From the NCBI RefSeq assembly GCF_003752365.1, contig NZ_RJUO01000005.1:186001-250000 (forward strand): a stretch of DNA of 64,000 nucleotides, written 5' to 3'. The position numbers were made by a program, and so were the translations under genes. Shown here piece after piece: positions 7,992 to 17,353 of the stretch. Origin of the DNA: Frondihabitans sp. PhB188 (lineage in GTDB: Bacteria > Actinomycetota > Actinomycetes > Actinomycetales > Microbacteriaceae). The notes under the pieces were generated by a model, which was not told where the DNA came from, did no database searches, and saw only the letters and a list, made by a program, of their open reading frames with translations. Every line of letters begins with the position of its first letter. Position 1 is the stretch's first letter.

Positions 7992-9227
7992 TCACTCTCG
8001 ACGGGCGAGGCGCACCACGGTTTCAAGATGGTGGGTGTTCGGGAACAGGTCGAAGGCACGAATGCCCTCGACTGCGTAGCCGTCCTCCGCGAAGAGGGCG
8101 ACGTCCCGAGCGAGCGCGACCGGATCGCAGGCGACATAGATCACCTGCGCGGGCCCTGCCGACGTTATCCGCCCCACCACGTCTTTCCCAGCCCCCGATC
8201 GGGGTGGGTCGAGCACGATCGTGGCCTTGGCCAGGCGGTCGCTCTCGCCCTTGCTGAGCTTCGTGGCGAGGTCGCGGATCCAGCGCTCGACGCGTCCGGT
8301 CTCGGCGGTGGCGCCGATCCACTCCTTGAGATTCTCGGAGGCGTGGTCGGTCGCCCGCGGGTCGCTCTCGACGCTGGTGATCCGGACGGCCTGGCCGAAG
8401 CGGTCGCCGACCGCGGCGGCCAGCAGGCCCACTCCCCCGTAGAGGTCCAGGTTCATGGCACGCGGGTCGAACAGGTCGGGGTCGATGAGGTCCTGGACGG
8501 CTGCGGTGAGCGTCGTCGCCGCTCCATGGTGCACCTGCCAGAAACCGCCGTCGTCGAGGCGGAACTCGCGATCGCCGACGCGCTCGACCACTGTGGTCCG
8601 CGCCTGCTTGCCGATGATCAGGCGGGCGCCGCCCTCGCTCGGCTCGAGCACGTCGACGTGCTCCTCGCCGGCGAACAGCTGGTCGAGAGGCGCGGCCTCC
8701 TCGACCGCCGCGGTGGCCAGGGGGAGGTCGTCGACGGCGACGACCGTGTGCGAGCGGGCGGCGTACGGGCCGGGTCTGCCCGCCTCGTCGACGTGCAGGC
8801 GCACGCGGGTGCGCCACCGCGTGCCCGAGACGCCGTCGTCGCCGGCGAGGGGCTCCACGACGACCTCGGGGGTGATCCTGCCCATGCGCTCGAGGGCGTC
8901 GGCGAGGACCTGGCGCTTCAGCTCGCGCTGGTGATCGAGGGTGATGTGGCCGAACTCGGCGCCGCCGGCTCGCTGCGACGGATCGCGATCGATGGAGGCC
9001 GCCGACCAGACGTGCTCCTGGCGGTGCGGCGACGCCTCGAGCACCTCGACGGCGTCGGCTCGCCAGAACGACTTCTTGCGGTCGTCGGTGATGCGGGCGC
9101 GCACTCGCTCGCCGGGGATCGCGTCGCTCACGAAGACGACCCGTCCGTCGAGCCGCGCGACGGAGATCCCGCCGTGCGCGATGGAGGTGACGTCGAGGTC
9201 GACGTCCTGGCCAGTGAGTTCACCCAT
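7992..9227 (-). CDS. Class I SAM-dependent RNA methyltransferase, TRAM domain (TrmA/RumA family)
   Basis: A 411-residue member of the RNA m5U methyltransferase family. Residues 1-60 form a TRAM-type RNA-binding domain. The catalytic domain has the SAM-binding region LDLYGGVGLLAAAVG, then the NPPR-like motif LDPPRSGAGKD, the catalytic Cys motif YVACDP and the closing motif FDLFPNTHHLETV. The four-cysteine cluster that binds 4Fe-4S in RumA is missing, as in many actinobacterial members, so the target uridine (tRNA or rRNA) cannot be fixed. The gene stands alone, converging away from the maf gene. Confidence 0.88.
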   Translation of the reverse strand: MGELTGQDVDLDVTSIAHGGISVARLDGRVVFVSDAIPGERVRARITDDRKKSFWRADAVEVLEASPHRQEHVWSAASIDRDPSQRAGGAEFGHITLDHQRELKRQVLADALERMGRITPEVVVEPLAGDDGVSGTRWRTRVRLHVDEAGRPGPYAARSHTVVAVDDLPLATAAVEEAAPLDQLFAGEEHVDVLEPSEGGARLIIGKQARTTVVERVGDREFRLDDGGFWQVHHGAATTLTAAVQDLIDPDLFDPRAMNLDLYGGVGLLAAAVGDRFGQAVRITSVESDPRATDHASENLKEWIGATAETGRVERWIRDLATKLSKGESDRLAKATIVLDPPRSGAGKDVVGRITSAGPAQVIYVACDPVALARDVALFAEDGYAVEGIRAFDLFPNTHHLETVVRLARRE

Positions 9228-9277
9228 GCCTCCTATTGTCCACGCGCGCCCCTCGCCGCATGCGCCAAGCTGGTCGC

Positions 9278-9937
9278 ATGACGGTCCGCCTCTACCTCGC
9301 CAGCACCTCCCCCGCCCGCCTCTCGCTCCTGCGCGCCGCCGGCATCGAGCCGGTGCTGATCTCCCCCGGCGTCGACGAGGACGAGGCGGTCGCCGTCGAG
9401 TCGCTCCGGCTCGGCCGTCCCCTCGATGCCGTCGAGACCGTGTCTCTCCTGGCGCGCGCCAAGGCCGAGGCCGTGATCGGCGCCACTGTCGACGGCGAGC
9501 CGATCGACGGCTTCGTGCTCGGGGGCGACTCGGCGTTCGAGATCGAGGGCGACGTGCTCGGCAAGCCGCACGAGCCGGCCGTCGCCACCGCGCGCTGGGC
9601 GCAGATGGCCCGGGTCGGGCACGGCGTGCTGCACTCGGGCCACCACCTTCTGGACCATCGCGGCGGGGTTCCCCACCAGGGCGCGTCAGCCACGGCCTCG
9701 GCCCGGCTCACCTTCGCCGACGACCTGACCGACGCCGAGATCGCCGCCTACGTCGCCTCGCGCGAACCGCTCGAGGTCGCCGGCGCCTTCACCATCGACG
9801 GACTCGCCTCGGCCTTCATCACCGACATCGAGGGCACGCCGTCTGCGGTGGTGGGCCTCTCGATCCCCGTGCTCCGACGTCTCTTCCGGCAGCACTTCGG
9901 CGTCGAGTGGCACGAGCTGTGGCCGACGGACTTGTAG
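9278..9937 (+). CDS. maf: Maf-like nucleoside triphosphate pyrophosphatase
   Basis: A 219-residue house-cleaning enzyme that hydrolyses non-canonical or surplus nucleoside triphosphates to monophosphates. It opens with the family signature [17 protein letters not shown] (P-loop-like), has the conserved [18 protein letters not shown] segment near residue 88 and ends with the Ala/Gly-rich GAFTIDG region typical of Maf/YhdE proteins. The ATG at 9278 follows a CAAGCT box by 6 nt, a weak but consistent leaderless arrangement. It sits directly upstream of the carboxylase alpha subunit, as in other Microbacteriaceae-type loci. Confidence 0.92.
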   Translation: MTVRLYLASTSPARLSLLRAAGIEPVLISPGVDEDEAVAVESLRLGRPLDAVETVSLLARAKAEAVIGATVDGEPIDGFVLGGDSAFEIEGDVLGKPHEPAVATARWAQMARVGHGVLHSGHHLLDHRGGVPHQGASATASARLTFADDLTDAEIAAYVASREPLEVAGAFTIDGLASAFITDIEGTPSAVVGLSIPVLRRLFRQHFGVEWHELWPTDL

Positions 9938-10002
9938 ACCACCTCTTGTGCCGATTGCCCGTTTTTGTGCGGGGCATCCAAAGGGGGTGCATTCGGTACC
10001 CC

Positions 10003-10008
10003 TAGGCT
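10003..10008 (+). promoter_or_regulatory. -10 box of the carboxylase alpha gene, leaderless
   Basis: TAGGCT ends 8 nt before the ATG at 10017 and no ribosome binding site separates them. Transcription would start at or just before the start codon. Confidence 0.6.
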
Positions 10009-10016
10009 TGGTTCTC

Positions 10017-11777
10017 ATGCCGCGTATTACAAAGGTGCTCATCGCCAACCGTGGAGAGATCGCAGTCCGGGTCATCCGCGCCGCGCGAGACAGCAGCATC
10101 GCGTCCGTCGCGGTCTACGCCGACCAAGACCGCGACGCGCTCCACGCCCGCCTCGCCGACGAGGCCTACTCGCTCGACGGCACCACGAGCGCCGACACCT
10201 ACCTCGTGATCGACAAGATCCTCTCGGTGGCCCGCCGCTCGGGCGCCGACGCCGTGCACCCCGGCTACGGATTCCTCGCCGAGAACGCCGACTTCGCCCG
10301 CGCCGTCATCGATGCGGGGCTCGTCTGGATCGGCCCCTCGCCCGAGGCGATCGAGCAGCTCGGCGACAAGGTGTCCGCTCGGCACATCGCCGAGCGGGTC
10401 GGAGCGCCGCTCGCTCCCGGCACCCTGAACCCGGTCTCCGGCGCCGACGAGGTGCTCGACTTCGTCGACACGCACGGCCTCCCGGTCGCCATCAAGGCGG
10501 CGTTCGGCGGCGGCGGTCGCGGTCTCAAGGTCGCCCGCACCCGCGAAGAGGTGCCCGAGATGTTCGACTCCGCGACCCGCGAGGCCATCGCCGCCTTCGG
10601 TCGCGGCGAGTGCTTCGTCGAGAAGTACCTCGACGAGCCCCGGCACGTCGAGACCCAGTGCCTCGCCGACCAGCACGGAAACGTCGTCGTCGTCTCGACC
10701 CGCGACTGCTCGCTTCAGCGCCGCCACCAGAAGCTCGTCGAAGAGGCGCCCGCGCCCTTCCTCACCGACGCCCAGCACGACGCCCTCTACGCCGCTTCGA
10801 AGGCGATCCTCCGCGAGGTCGGCTACGTCGGCGCCGGCACCTGCGAGTTCCTCATCGGCAAAGACGGCACGGTCTCCTTCCTCGAGGTCAACACCCGCCT
10901 GCAGGTCGAGCACCCGGTCAGCGAAGAGGTCACCGGCATCGACCTGGTGCGCGAGCAGTTCCGCCTCGCCGAGGGCGGCGTCCTCGACTACGACGACCCC
11001 GAGCCCGTCGGCCACTCGTTCGAGTTCCGCATCAACGGCGAAGACCCGGGCAGGAACTTCCTCCCGGCACCCGGCCCCGTCCACGTCTTCAAGGCGCCCG
11101 GCGGCCCCGGCGTCCGCGTCGACACCGGCGTGCAGTCGGGCGACGAGATCTCCGGCGCGTTCGACTCCCTCCTCGCCAAGCTCATCGTGACCGGCGCCTC
11201 GCGCGAGGACGCCCTCGAGCGCTCGCGCCGCGCACTCGACGAGTTCGAGGTGGCCGGCCTGCCGACCGTGCTCCCCTTCCATCGCGCGATCGTCTCCGAC
11301 CCCGCCTTCGCCCCCGCGGGCGGCAAGCCGTTCTCCATCTACACGCGCTGGATCGAGACCGAGTTCGACAACACGATCCCCGCCTGGAGCGGCGAGGCCT
11401 CGGCCCCGTCCGTCGCCGGCGAGCGCTCGACGGTCGTCGTGGAGGTGGCCGGAAAGCGCATCGAGGTGACGCTCCCCGCGTCGCTCGGCACCCGCTCCGC
11501 CGACCCGGTCGCGCCGAGCAGGCGTCGCAGCGGCGCCCGCAGCGGTGGCGCCGTCGCCACCGGCAACGCGGTCAAGGCGCCGATGCAGGCTACCGTCGTC
11601 AAGCTCGCCGTCGAGAACGGGCAGAAGGTCGTCAAGGGCGACCTCGTGCTCGTGCTCGAGGCGATGAAGATGGAGCAGCCGGTCGCCGCCCACCGCGACG
11701 GCGTCGTGTCGGGCATCGACGCGACCGTCGGCGCGACGGTGTCGTCGGGACACGTGCTGCTGAGCATCGAGGACTGA
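10017..11777 (+). CDS. accA3: Acyl-CoA carboxylase alpha subunit (biotin carboxylase plus BCCP)
   Basis: A 586-residue fusion of biotin carboxylase and biotin carboxyl carrier domains. Residues 1-450 carry the carboxylase: [10 protein letters not shown] at the N-terminus, the ATP-grasp glycine loop [10 protein letters not shown] near 160 and the active-site segment [13 protein letters not shown] near 290. A Ser/Arg-rich hinge leads to the biotinyl domain, whose lysine is in EAMKM near residue 545. It carboxylates biotin with bicarbonate and ATP and serves the AccD-type beta subunits, including 2385-3986. BirA at the left edge would biotinylate it. The start is fixed by the TAGGCT box and the conserved N-terminus. 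Confidence 0.95.
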   Translation: MPRITKVLIANRGEIAVRVIRAARDSSIASVAVYADQDRDALHARLADEAYSLDGTTSADTYLVIDKILSVARRSGADAVHPGYGFLAENADFARAVIDAGLVWIGPSPEAIEQLGDKVSARHIAERVGAPLAPGTLNPVSGADEVLDFVDTHGLPVAIKAAFGGGGRGLKVARTREEVPEMFDSATREAIAAFGRGECFVEKYLDEPRHVETQCLADQHGNVVVVSTRDCSLQRRHQKLVEEAPAPFLTDAQHDALYAASKAILREVGYVGAGTCEFLIGKDGTVSFLEVNTRLQVEHPVSEEVTGIDLVREQFRLAEGGVLDYDDPEPVGHSFEFRINGEDPGRNFLPAPGPVHVFKAPGGPGVRVDTGVQSGDEISGAFDSLLAKLIVTGASREDALERSRRALDEFEVAGLPTVLPFHRAIVSDPAFAPAGGKPFSIYTRWIETEFDNTIPAWSGEASAPSVAGERSTVVVEVAGKRIEVTLPASLGTRSADPVAPSRRRSGARSGGAVATGNAVKAPMQATVVKLAVENGQKVVKGDLVLVLEAMKMEQPVAAHRDGVVSGIDATVGATVSSGHVLLSIED

Positions 11778-11811
11778 GCGGGGCGCGGGCGGCGCGGTGC
11801 TGGGCGCTCGT

Positions 11812-11912
11812 GTGCCCGTTCCTGCTGTCGTGCCCGTTCCTGCTGTCGTGCCCGTTCCTGTCGTCGTGCCGGTCCTGTCGTCGTGACCGTTCCTGTCGTC
11901 GTGCCCGTTCCT
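11812..11912. repeat. 18-bp tandem repeat, about 5.5 copies
   Basis: Units of GTGCCCGTTCCTGCTGTC and the variant ending CTGTCGTC follow one another; one unit has lost a base. The array starts 35 bp after the accA3 stop and runs into a copy of the dispersed intergenic repeat. Confidence 0.85.
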
Positions 11913-12031
11913 TGTGTAAGGACGCCGCGCGCCTTCGCCAGGAGCGCGCGACCGTTCTGCACCGCCCACAAGGCAATCCGCCCCGTGTTCGTCCCTTCCC
12001 GAGGACGACCGTCGCGAGAGTCCTTGCGAAC
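11911..12031 (-). repeat. Dispersed intergenic repeat, copy 3 (diverged)
   Basis: Read on the minus strand, this matches the two copies at 17177-17304 and 17354-17481 at both ends (GTTCGCAAGGACTCTCG start; GCGGCGTCCTTAC end) and at the internal GTGCAGAACGG word. The middle has diverged. It lies between two converging genes, immediately 3' of the DUF559 gene. Confidence 0.7.
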
Positions 12032-12039
12032 TGCCGTAC

Positions 12040-12915
12040 TCACGACGCCACGTTCGCCACGGCATCCAGCACCATCCGCTCCACCCACGGCCACTGGTCG
12101 CGCACGTGCTCGGCGGTGAAGCGCAGCGTCACGATCCCCTGCGCAGCGGCTTCGGCATCCCGCCGTCGGTCCTCGCCGAACTGCGCCCGGCTGCCGTGGA
12201 ACGCGAAGCCGTCCACCTCGACGGCGACGCGCGTGCCGAGCAGGCGCAGGTCGACGTGCCCGACCCGCGACAGCGAGGCCTGCCGCTCCACCACGTAGCC
12301 GAGCCGCTCGAGGCGCAGCCGCACGATCGTCTCCAGCCCGGACTGCGCGCCCGGCCGACACCGCTCGATCGCCCGCCCAGCTGACGGAGTGAGCCCCGAT
12401 GCGATTCGATACACCGTCTCCTGCTCGACGAGACCCGTCGTGAGCGCGCTCTCGACGGTCGCGGTCGCCGTCTCGAGGTCCGCCCAGCGGAGCACCTGAC
12501 GCAGGCAGCGCTCGGGCGACACGCGCCAGGCCCAGGCGACGTCGCGAGGGTCGTCGTTCCAGTGCACGACCACTGTCCGCCCCTCGATCGTCCGGACCGA
12601 GCGGAGCTGCTCGCGCCGCGTCTTCGGGACCATCGCCGAGTTCCGCGGCACGACCACGTGCAGCCGGTCGTCCCAGCCGTCCCACAGCCCGTACGAGGCC
12701 GCGGCTGAGAGCCCCGCCAGCCGGCCGCCAGCGCGCACCGCGAGCAACGCGGCCGGCGACGCGTCCGGCAGGGCGTAGAGGCCGCGCCGCACTCGCAGCA
12801 GCCGCCCGTCGGCCACGGCGGCCGCCAGGTGCCGCGGGGCGACGCCGCCGGAGAAGAGCCCGCGGGTCGTGGCGATGCCGCCGGCGGAACGAAGGATGCG
12901 CTCGAAGTTGTCCAT
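12040..12915 (-). CDS. DUF559-type nuclease-like protein with AbiEi-like N-terminus
   Basis: A 291-residue protein of two parts. The first 80 residues form a winged-helix-like segment (GGIATTRGLFSGGV, then LLRVRRGLYALPD) of the kind found at the start of AbiEi-family and related proteins. The C-terminal 100 residues match the Vsr/PD-(D/E)XK-like DUF559 fold, with VGHVDLRLLGTRVAVEVDG holding the probable acidic metal ligands and a later DRRRDAEAAAQG helix. Such solitary genes are frequent in actinobacteria and their biological role is not established. No toxin partner is adjacent. DNA cleavage is an inference from fold only. Confidence 0.75.
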   Translation of the reverse strand: MDNFERILRSAGGIATTRGLFSGGVAPRHLAAAVADGRLLRVRRGLYALPDASPAALLAVRAGGRLAGLSAAASYGLWDGWDDRLHVVVPRNSAMVPKTRREQLRSVRTIEGRTVVVHWNDDPRDVAWAWRVSPERCLRQVLRWADLETATATVESALTTGLVEQETVYRIASGLTPSAGRAIERCRPGAQSGLETIVRLRLERLGYVVERQASLSRVGHVDLRLLGTRVAVEVDGFAFHGSRAQFGEDRRRDAEAAAQGIVTLRFTAEHVRDQWPWVERMVLDAVANVAS

Positions 12916-13010
12916 GCCCCGAGCCTGCGGCGGCGGCTAGGCGCGGAACGAGAGAGGCGGCGCGCTGTGGAGAGACGACGGCAATTCCTGCGCCCTGTGG
13001 AAAACGATTC

Positions 13011-13065
13011 ACCCCCGATATGGGGGTACCGACCGGTCGCGCGTGTCGGTGGCCCGACATAGGGT
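13011..13065 (+). promoter_or_regulatory. Hairpin and -10 box upstream of the secreted protein gene
   Basis: ACCCCC/GGGGGT (13011-13027, loop GATAT) forms a small hairpin. TAGGGT at 13060-13065 is a good -10 candidate, which would give a leader of roughly 35-60 nt. A TTGACA at 13067-13072 looks like a -35, but no matching -10 lies downstream. Confidence 0.4.
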
Positions 13066-13107
13066 TTTGACAGGTCGAACCGGGGGCTCATCGACAGGGC
13101 TTCGCGC

Positions 13108-14304
13108 ATGGCCGCGTCGAACGGATCTCTCGTGAAAAACACCCTCCATGCCCGAATTGCGGGTCTGGCCCTCGCCTCTCTGCTGGCCGCTGCGCTGGTG
13201 CTGGCCGTCGGCCTGGGCGGCAGCGCCGCGCCCGCGACGGCAGAGTCCGCCTTCGTGACGAAGTCGCCGACTGTCTCAGGCACACGGCAGGTCGGGAAGA
13301 CACTGACCGTGACGGTCGCGACCTGGTCGCCGCGGCCCACCACGACGAACTACCGCTGGTATCGCGACGGTCAGCCGATCGACGGGGCCACCCACGCGTC
13401 GTACACCTTGACGAGCCGTGACTACGGCACGACCGTCGTGGCCAAGGTCGCGGGCCACCGCACCGGCTACGCGACCGCCGCTCGCGGGACGATCGTCGGC
13501 GCCATCGCCAAGGCGCCGGGTGCCGTGCTGACCAGCCGTCCGATCGTCGAGGGAATCGCCCGCGCGGGCGTCACGCTGACTCTGACGAAGGGCAGCTGGA
13601 GCCTGTCGAACCTCTCGTACGCGTACTCGTGGTTTCGCAACGGGGTCGCGATTCACGGCGCGACGACCCAGCATTACAAGGTCGGCAGCCTCGACATCGG
13701 GCAGCGCCTCTCCGGTCACGTGACAGTGCAGAAGACCGGCTACGCGGCGAGCGCGGCGGCGAGCGCCGAGACCGCACCGGGGGCCCGGGCTCTGGTCGCG
13801 TTCTCGGGCGACGGCGTGAAGAAGGTGGGGCGCGACGTCGCGCCCGGCGTCTACTACACCTACCCCGACCAGACCGGGATCTGCGACTACGGACGCCTCC
13901 GGTCGGCGACCCCCGGCGACTTCGTGAACGACGGCGACGGACTCCCCTTCGACACGTCCGTCCTCAACGGCCAGGCGCTGATGAACGTTCGAGCCAAGGA
14001 CACCTACATCGAGACCACCGGCTGCGGCCAATGGCACCGGATCTCGTCCGCGGGGCCGGCTCGCTCGATCATCCCCGGTGAGGGCATGTGGAAGGTGGGC
14101 ACGCAGATCACTCCTGGCACGTACCAGGTCACCGTGCCCTCGAACAGCTACGGCTGCGATTTCGGCACCCTCCACGACTCCGAGTGGAACGAGATCAACC
14201 ACGAGGGATTCAAGCACCGCGGCTTCATCGCGACCCTGACGGTCAAATCGACCGACTTCGCCGTCAAGTCGTACGGCTGCGGCACCTGGACCCGCATCAA
14301 GTAA
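13108..14304 (+). CDS. Secreted protein with two Ig-like repeats and a duplicated Cys domain
   Basis: A 398-residue exported protein. A Sec signal peptide ends near an Ala-X-Ala before residue 46. Two Ig-like repeats of the type common in Microbacteriaceae cell-surface proteins follow (SGTRQVGKTLTVTVATWSP then YRWYRDGQPIDGAT; second copy near 140-215). The C-terminal 170 residues hold two copies of a domain with PGVYYT/PGTYQV, CDYG/CDFG and GCGxWxRI motifs, each with a Cys pair that could form a disulfide. The role is unknown; a surface or binding function is inferred. The start is uncertain: ATG 13108 or GTG 13132, and the latter gives a cleaner signal peptide. Confidence 0.8.
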   Translation: MAASNGSLVKNTLHARIAGLALASLLAAALVLAVGLGGSAAPATAESAFVTKSPTVSGTRQVGKTLTVTVATWSPRPTTTNYRWYRDGQPIDGATHASYTLTSRDYGTTVVAKVAGHRTGYATAARGTIVGAIAKAPGAVLTSRPIVEGIARAGVTLTLTKGSWSLSNLSYAYSWFRNGVAIHGATTQHYKVGSLDIGQRLSGHVTVQKTGYAASAAASAETAPGARALVAFSGDGVKKVGRDVAPGVYYTYPDQTGICDYGRLRSATPGDFVNDGDGLPFDTSVLNGQALMNVRAKDTYIETTGCGQWHRISSAGPARSIIPGEGMWKVGTQITPGTYQVTVPSNSYGCDFGTLHDSEWNEINHEGFKHRGFIATLTVKSTDFAVKSYGCGTWTRIK

Positions 14305-14423
14305 CGGCGCATAGGGCCCCGACGAGGCCAGCGATCACCGCCGGCCGGGCCGGCGCCCTTCGTCGTACTCGCTGACATCCTGCGGCCTGTGGAGAGTCTC
14401 GACGAGGGATCCCCGACGGCCCC

Positions 14424-14429
14424 TAGAGT
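14424..14429 (+). promoter_or_regulatory. -10 box of pnp, leaderless
   Basis: TAGAGT precedes the ATG at 14437 by 7 nt, without a ribosome binding site. It is the same box and spacing as accD. Confidence 0.6.
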
Positions 14430-14436
14430 GGTTCGC

Positions 14437-15285
14437 ATGTCTTCGACCACCACGAATCCCGTCGGCGCGAACCCGCTCGACGACCCGTCCGCCGACCCCG
14501 CCGAGATCGCGCAGACGGCCGCCGCCGAGATCGCGAGCGCCACCGGCGTCGCCCGCCACGACATCGCCCTCACCCTGGGCAGCGGCTGGGGCAAGGCCTC
14601 CGAGCTGCTGGGCGAGACCGTCGCCGAGGTGCCCGCCGCCGAGATCACCGGCTTCACCGCTTCGGCGGTCGTGGGCCACTCCGGCACGCTGCGCAGCGTC
14701 CGTCTGGCCGACGGCCGGCACGCGCTCATCATCGGCGCGCGCACGCACTACTACGAGGGGCACGGAGTCCGCCGAGTCGTCCACAGCGTCCGCACCGCGG
14801 CGGCCACCGGCGCGAAGATCATGATCCTGACCAACGGCGCCGGCGGCATCCGCGAGAGCTGGACCCCCGGGCAGCCCGTGCTCATCAGCGACCACATCAA
14901 CCTGACAGCCGACTCGCCCCTCGAGGGCGCGACGTTCATCGACCTCACCGACCTCTACTCGAAGCGCCTCCGCGACATCGCGCGCACCATCGACCCGAGC
15001 CTCGACGAGGGCGTGTACTGCCAGTTCCGCGGGCCGCACTACGAGACCCCGGCCGAGGTGCAGATGGCCAAGGCGATCGGCGGTCACATCGTCGGGATGT
15101 CGACCAGCCTCGAGGCGATCGCCGCCCGCCAGTCGGGCATGGAGGTGCTCGGCTTCTCGCTGATCACCAACCTCGCCGCCGGCATCTCGCCCGAGCCGCT
15201 CAGCCACGCCGAAGTGCTCGAAGCCGGCCGCACGGCAGAGCCGGTGATCAGCGACCTCCTCGCCCGCGTCGTGGCGGCGCTGTGA
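14437..15285 (+). CDS. punA: Purine-nucleoside phosphorylase
   Basis: A 282-residue trimeric-type phosphorylase that splits purine (deoxy)nucleosides with phosphate into base and (deoxy)ribose 1-phosphate. It shows the phosphate-binding LGSGWGKASELL near residue 48, VVGHSGTLR, ARTHYYEGHG and the base-site stretch LTNGAGGIRESW, with MSTSLEAIAARQSGMEVLGFSLITN near the C-terminus corresponding to the usual STVPE region in variant form. The start follows a leaderless TAGAGT box. The mutase gene overlaps its stop (GTGA), which fits a joint role in passing pentose 1-phosphate onward. Confidence 0.92.
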   Translation: MSSTTTNPVGANPLDDPSADPAEIAQTAAAEIASATGVARHDIALTLGSGWGKASELLGETVAEVPAAEITGFTASAVVGHSGTLRSVRLADGRHALIIGARTHYYEGHGVRRVVHSVRTAAATGAKIMILTNGAGGIRESWTPGQPVLISDHINLTADSPLEGATFIDLTDLYSKRLRDIARTIDPSLDEGVYCQFRGPHYETPAEVQMAKAIGGHIVGMSTSLEAIAARQSGMEVLGFSLITNLAAGISPEPLSHAEVLEAGRTAEPVISDLLARVVAAL

Positions 15286-17168
15286 GCCTGCCAGAGACCC
15301 TTCGCTCCACCGCCGAGGCCTGGCTCGCGCAAGACCCCGACCCCGAGACGCGCGACGAGCTCACCGCTCTGGTGACCGCGGCCGACGGCGGCGACGAGAC
15401 CGCTGCGGCCGATCTCGCCGACCGGTTCGACGGACGCCTGCAGTTCGGCACCGCAGGGCTCCGCGGCGAGCTGGGGGCGGGCTCGACGCGCATGAACCGC
15501 GTGCTGGTCGGCCAGGCCGCCGGCGGTTTCGCGAAGTTCCTGCTCTCGAGGTCGTCGGGTGCGGGCACGTCCGGGGCCGAGGGCAGCGTTTCCTCCGGGT
15601 CGCAGGAACGGACTCGTCGGGCCCCGAGCATCGTCATCGGCTACGACGGCCGCACCAACTCCGACGTCTTCGCCCGCGACACCGCCGAGATCATGGCCGG
15701 GGCGGGTATCCGCGCTGTCCTGCTCCCCCGCGCTCTGCCGACGCCCGTGCTCGCGTTCGCCGTGCGGCACCTCGATGTCTCGGCCGGCGTCATGGTCACG
15801 GCCAGCCACAACCCCCCGCGCGACAACGGCTACAAGGTGTACCTGGGCGACGACGACCATGGGTCGCAGATCGTCAGCCCGGTCGACGGCCAGATCGCCG
15901 CATTCATCGACGAAGTCGCAGGCGGCTCGGTGCTCGACCTTGCGCGCTCCGACGAGTACGAGACCGCCGGCGACGACCTGGTGAGCGAGTACGTGCGGGT
16001 GACGGCGGCGATCTCCGGCACGTCGGACCCACTGGCGGAGCCCGCCCTCGTCGACACTGCGCCGACGGCGACGAGCCCTGCCCCGCTCCGCGTCGTCTAC
16101 ACAGCTATGCACGGCGTCGGTTGGGAGGTCGCGCGGCGTGTGTTCGCCACGGCGGGCTTCCCCGAGCCGATCCCGGTCGCCGAGCAGGTGGTGCCCGACG
16201 CCGCCTTCCCCACCGTGGCGTTCCCGAACCCCGAAGAGCCCGGCGCCATGGACCTCTCGTTCGCCACGGCCTCGCGGGTCGAAGCCGACCTGATCCTCGC
16301 CAACGACCCTGACGCCGACCGGCTCGCGGTGGCGATCCCCGGTGCCGACGGCGAGTCCACCAGCTGGCGTCAGCTCACCGGCAACGAGGTCGGTGCCCTG
16401 CTCGGGTGGCGGGCCGCGGAGCGCGCGACCGCTACCGGCGCGACCGCTGATGGTGCCGCCGCATCGTCCGATGCGGCGGCTGGTGCCGGCGCGACCGCTT
16501 CGTCGGCCTCAGCCGATTCGACGCCGGGCGCACTGGCCGCGAGCATCGTCTCGTCGCCGGCGCTCCGCGCCGTCGCCGACTCCTTCGGGCTGCCGTTCGT
16601 CGACACGCTCACGGGGTTCAAGTGGGTGTCTCGCGTGCCCGGCCTCGTCTACGGCTACGAGGAGGCTCTCGGCTACCTCGTCGACCCGGCCAAGGTCCGT
16701 GACAAGGACGGGATCTCAGCTGCGGTCGGCATGCTCGCCCTCGCGACCGAGCTCGCCACGAGCGGCAGCTCCCTGCGCCAGCACCTCGCCGACTTCGACG
16801 CCCGCTTCGGCGCCTTCGCGTCGTCGCAGGTGTCGTTGCGCGTGACCGACCTGGCCCAGATCCCCCGCATCACGTCCGCGTTGCGCGCGACGCCGCCGAC
16901 CGCAATCGGAGGGCACCCCGTCGATCGGCTCGACGATTTCGCCGACGGGTTCGAGTCGTTCCCGCCCGGCGACATCCTGCGCTTCTGGCTCAGTGGTGAC
17001 GAGAGCCACGACGGCTCCCGGGTCATCGTGCGACCCAGCGGAACCGAGCCGAAGCTCAAGGTCTACATCGACGCATGGAGCACGACCGGCGACGCAGCTG
17101 CGCGGCGCGCGGCGGCCGACGCCGTCGTGGCTGAGCTCGACGCCGGGGTGCGCGCGCTGCTGCACTGA
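15282..17168 (+). CDS. Phosphohexomutase/phosphopentomutase-family enzyme
   Basis: A 628-residue alpha-D-phosphohexomutase-superfamily enzyme. The phosphoserine loop is TASHNPPRDNGYK, the metal-binding loop NDPDADR, the sugar-specificity loop GYEEALGYLV and the phosphate-binding tail RPSGTEPKLK. It is longer than usual (about 550-580) because of two low-complexity inserts: a Ser/Gly linker near residues 88-112 and an Ala/Thr/Ser run near 385-425. Overlap with the phosphorylase gene suggests it converts ribose 1-phosphate to ribose 5-phosphate, but glucose- or mannose-phosphate activity cannot be excluded from sequence. Confidence 0.88.
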   Translation: MSLPETLRSTAEAWLAQDPDPETRDELTALVTAADGGDETAAADLADRFDGRLQFGTAGLRGELGAGSTRMNRVLVGQAAGGFAKFLLSRSSGAGTSGAEGSVSSGSQERTRRAPSIVIGYDGRTNSDVFARDTAEIMAGAGIRAVLLPRALPTPVLAFAVRHLDVSAGVMVTASHNPPRDNGYKVYLGDDDHGSQIVSPVDGQIAAFIDEVAGGSVLDLARSDEYETAGDDLVSEYVRVTAAISGTSDPLAEPALVDTAPTATSPAPLRVVYTAMHGVGWEVARRVFATAGFPEPIPVAEQVVPDAAFPTVAFPNPEEPGAMDLSFATASRVEADLILANDPDADRLAVAIPGADGESTSWRQLTGNEVGALLGWRAAERATATGATADGAAASSDAAAGAGATASSASADSTPGALAASIVSSPALRAVADSFGLPFVDTLTGFKWVSRVPGLVYGYEEALGYLVDPAKVRDKDGISAAVGMLALATELATSGSSLRQHLADFDARFGAFASSQVSLRVTDLAQIPRITSALRATPPTAIGGHPVDRLDDFADGFESFPPGDILRFWLSGDESHDGSRVIVRPSGTEPKLKVYIDAWSTTGDAAARRAAADAVVAELDAGVRALLH

Positions 17169-17176
17169 GTGGGTCG

Positions 17177-17304
17177 GTTCGCAAGGACTCTCGGCGACGG
17201 CATCCTTGTCGGCGATGCAGAAAGGCGTCGAACTCCTCGTGGGGCGTGCACCGACGCCGCAGAATCCTCGTGAACACGCACGGCGTCCTCGGATGAGGAT
17301 GACG
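17177..17304 (+). repeat. Dispersed intergenic repeat, copy 1 (128 bp)
   Basis: Begins GTTCGCAAGGACTCTCGG and ends in an imperfect palindrome (CGTCCTC GGAT GAGGATGACG). It is nearly identical to copy 2, 177 bp downstream. It fills the gap between the converging mutase and PTS IIB genes. Confidence 0.85.
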
Positions 17305-17353
17305 GCGGGACGGCGCGACGGCGGCTCAGGGCACGCGCGCGATGACGGTGCAC

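Noticed and set aside
13067-13072. TTGACA as the -35 of the secreted protein gene
   Set aside because: No acceptable -10 at 16-19 bp downstream; TAGGGT at 13060-13065 is a better -10.
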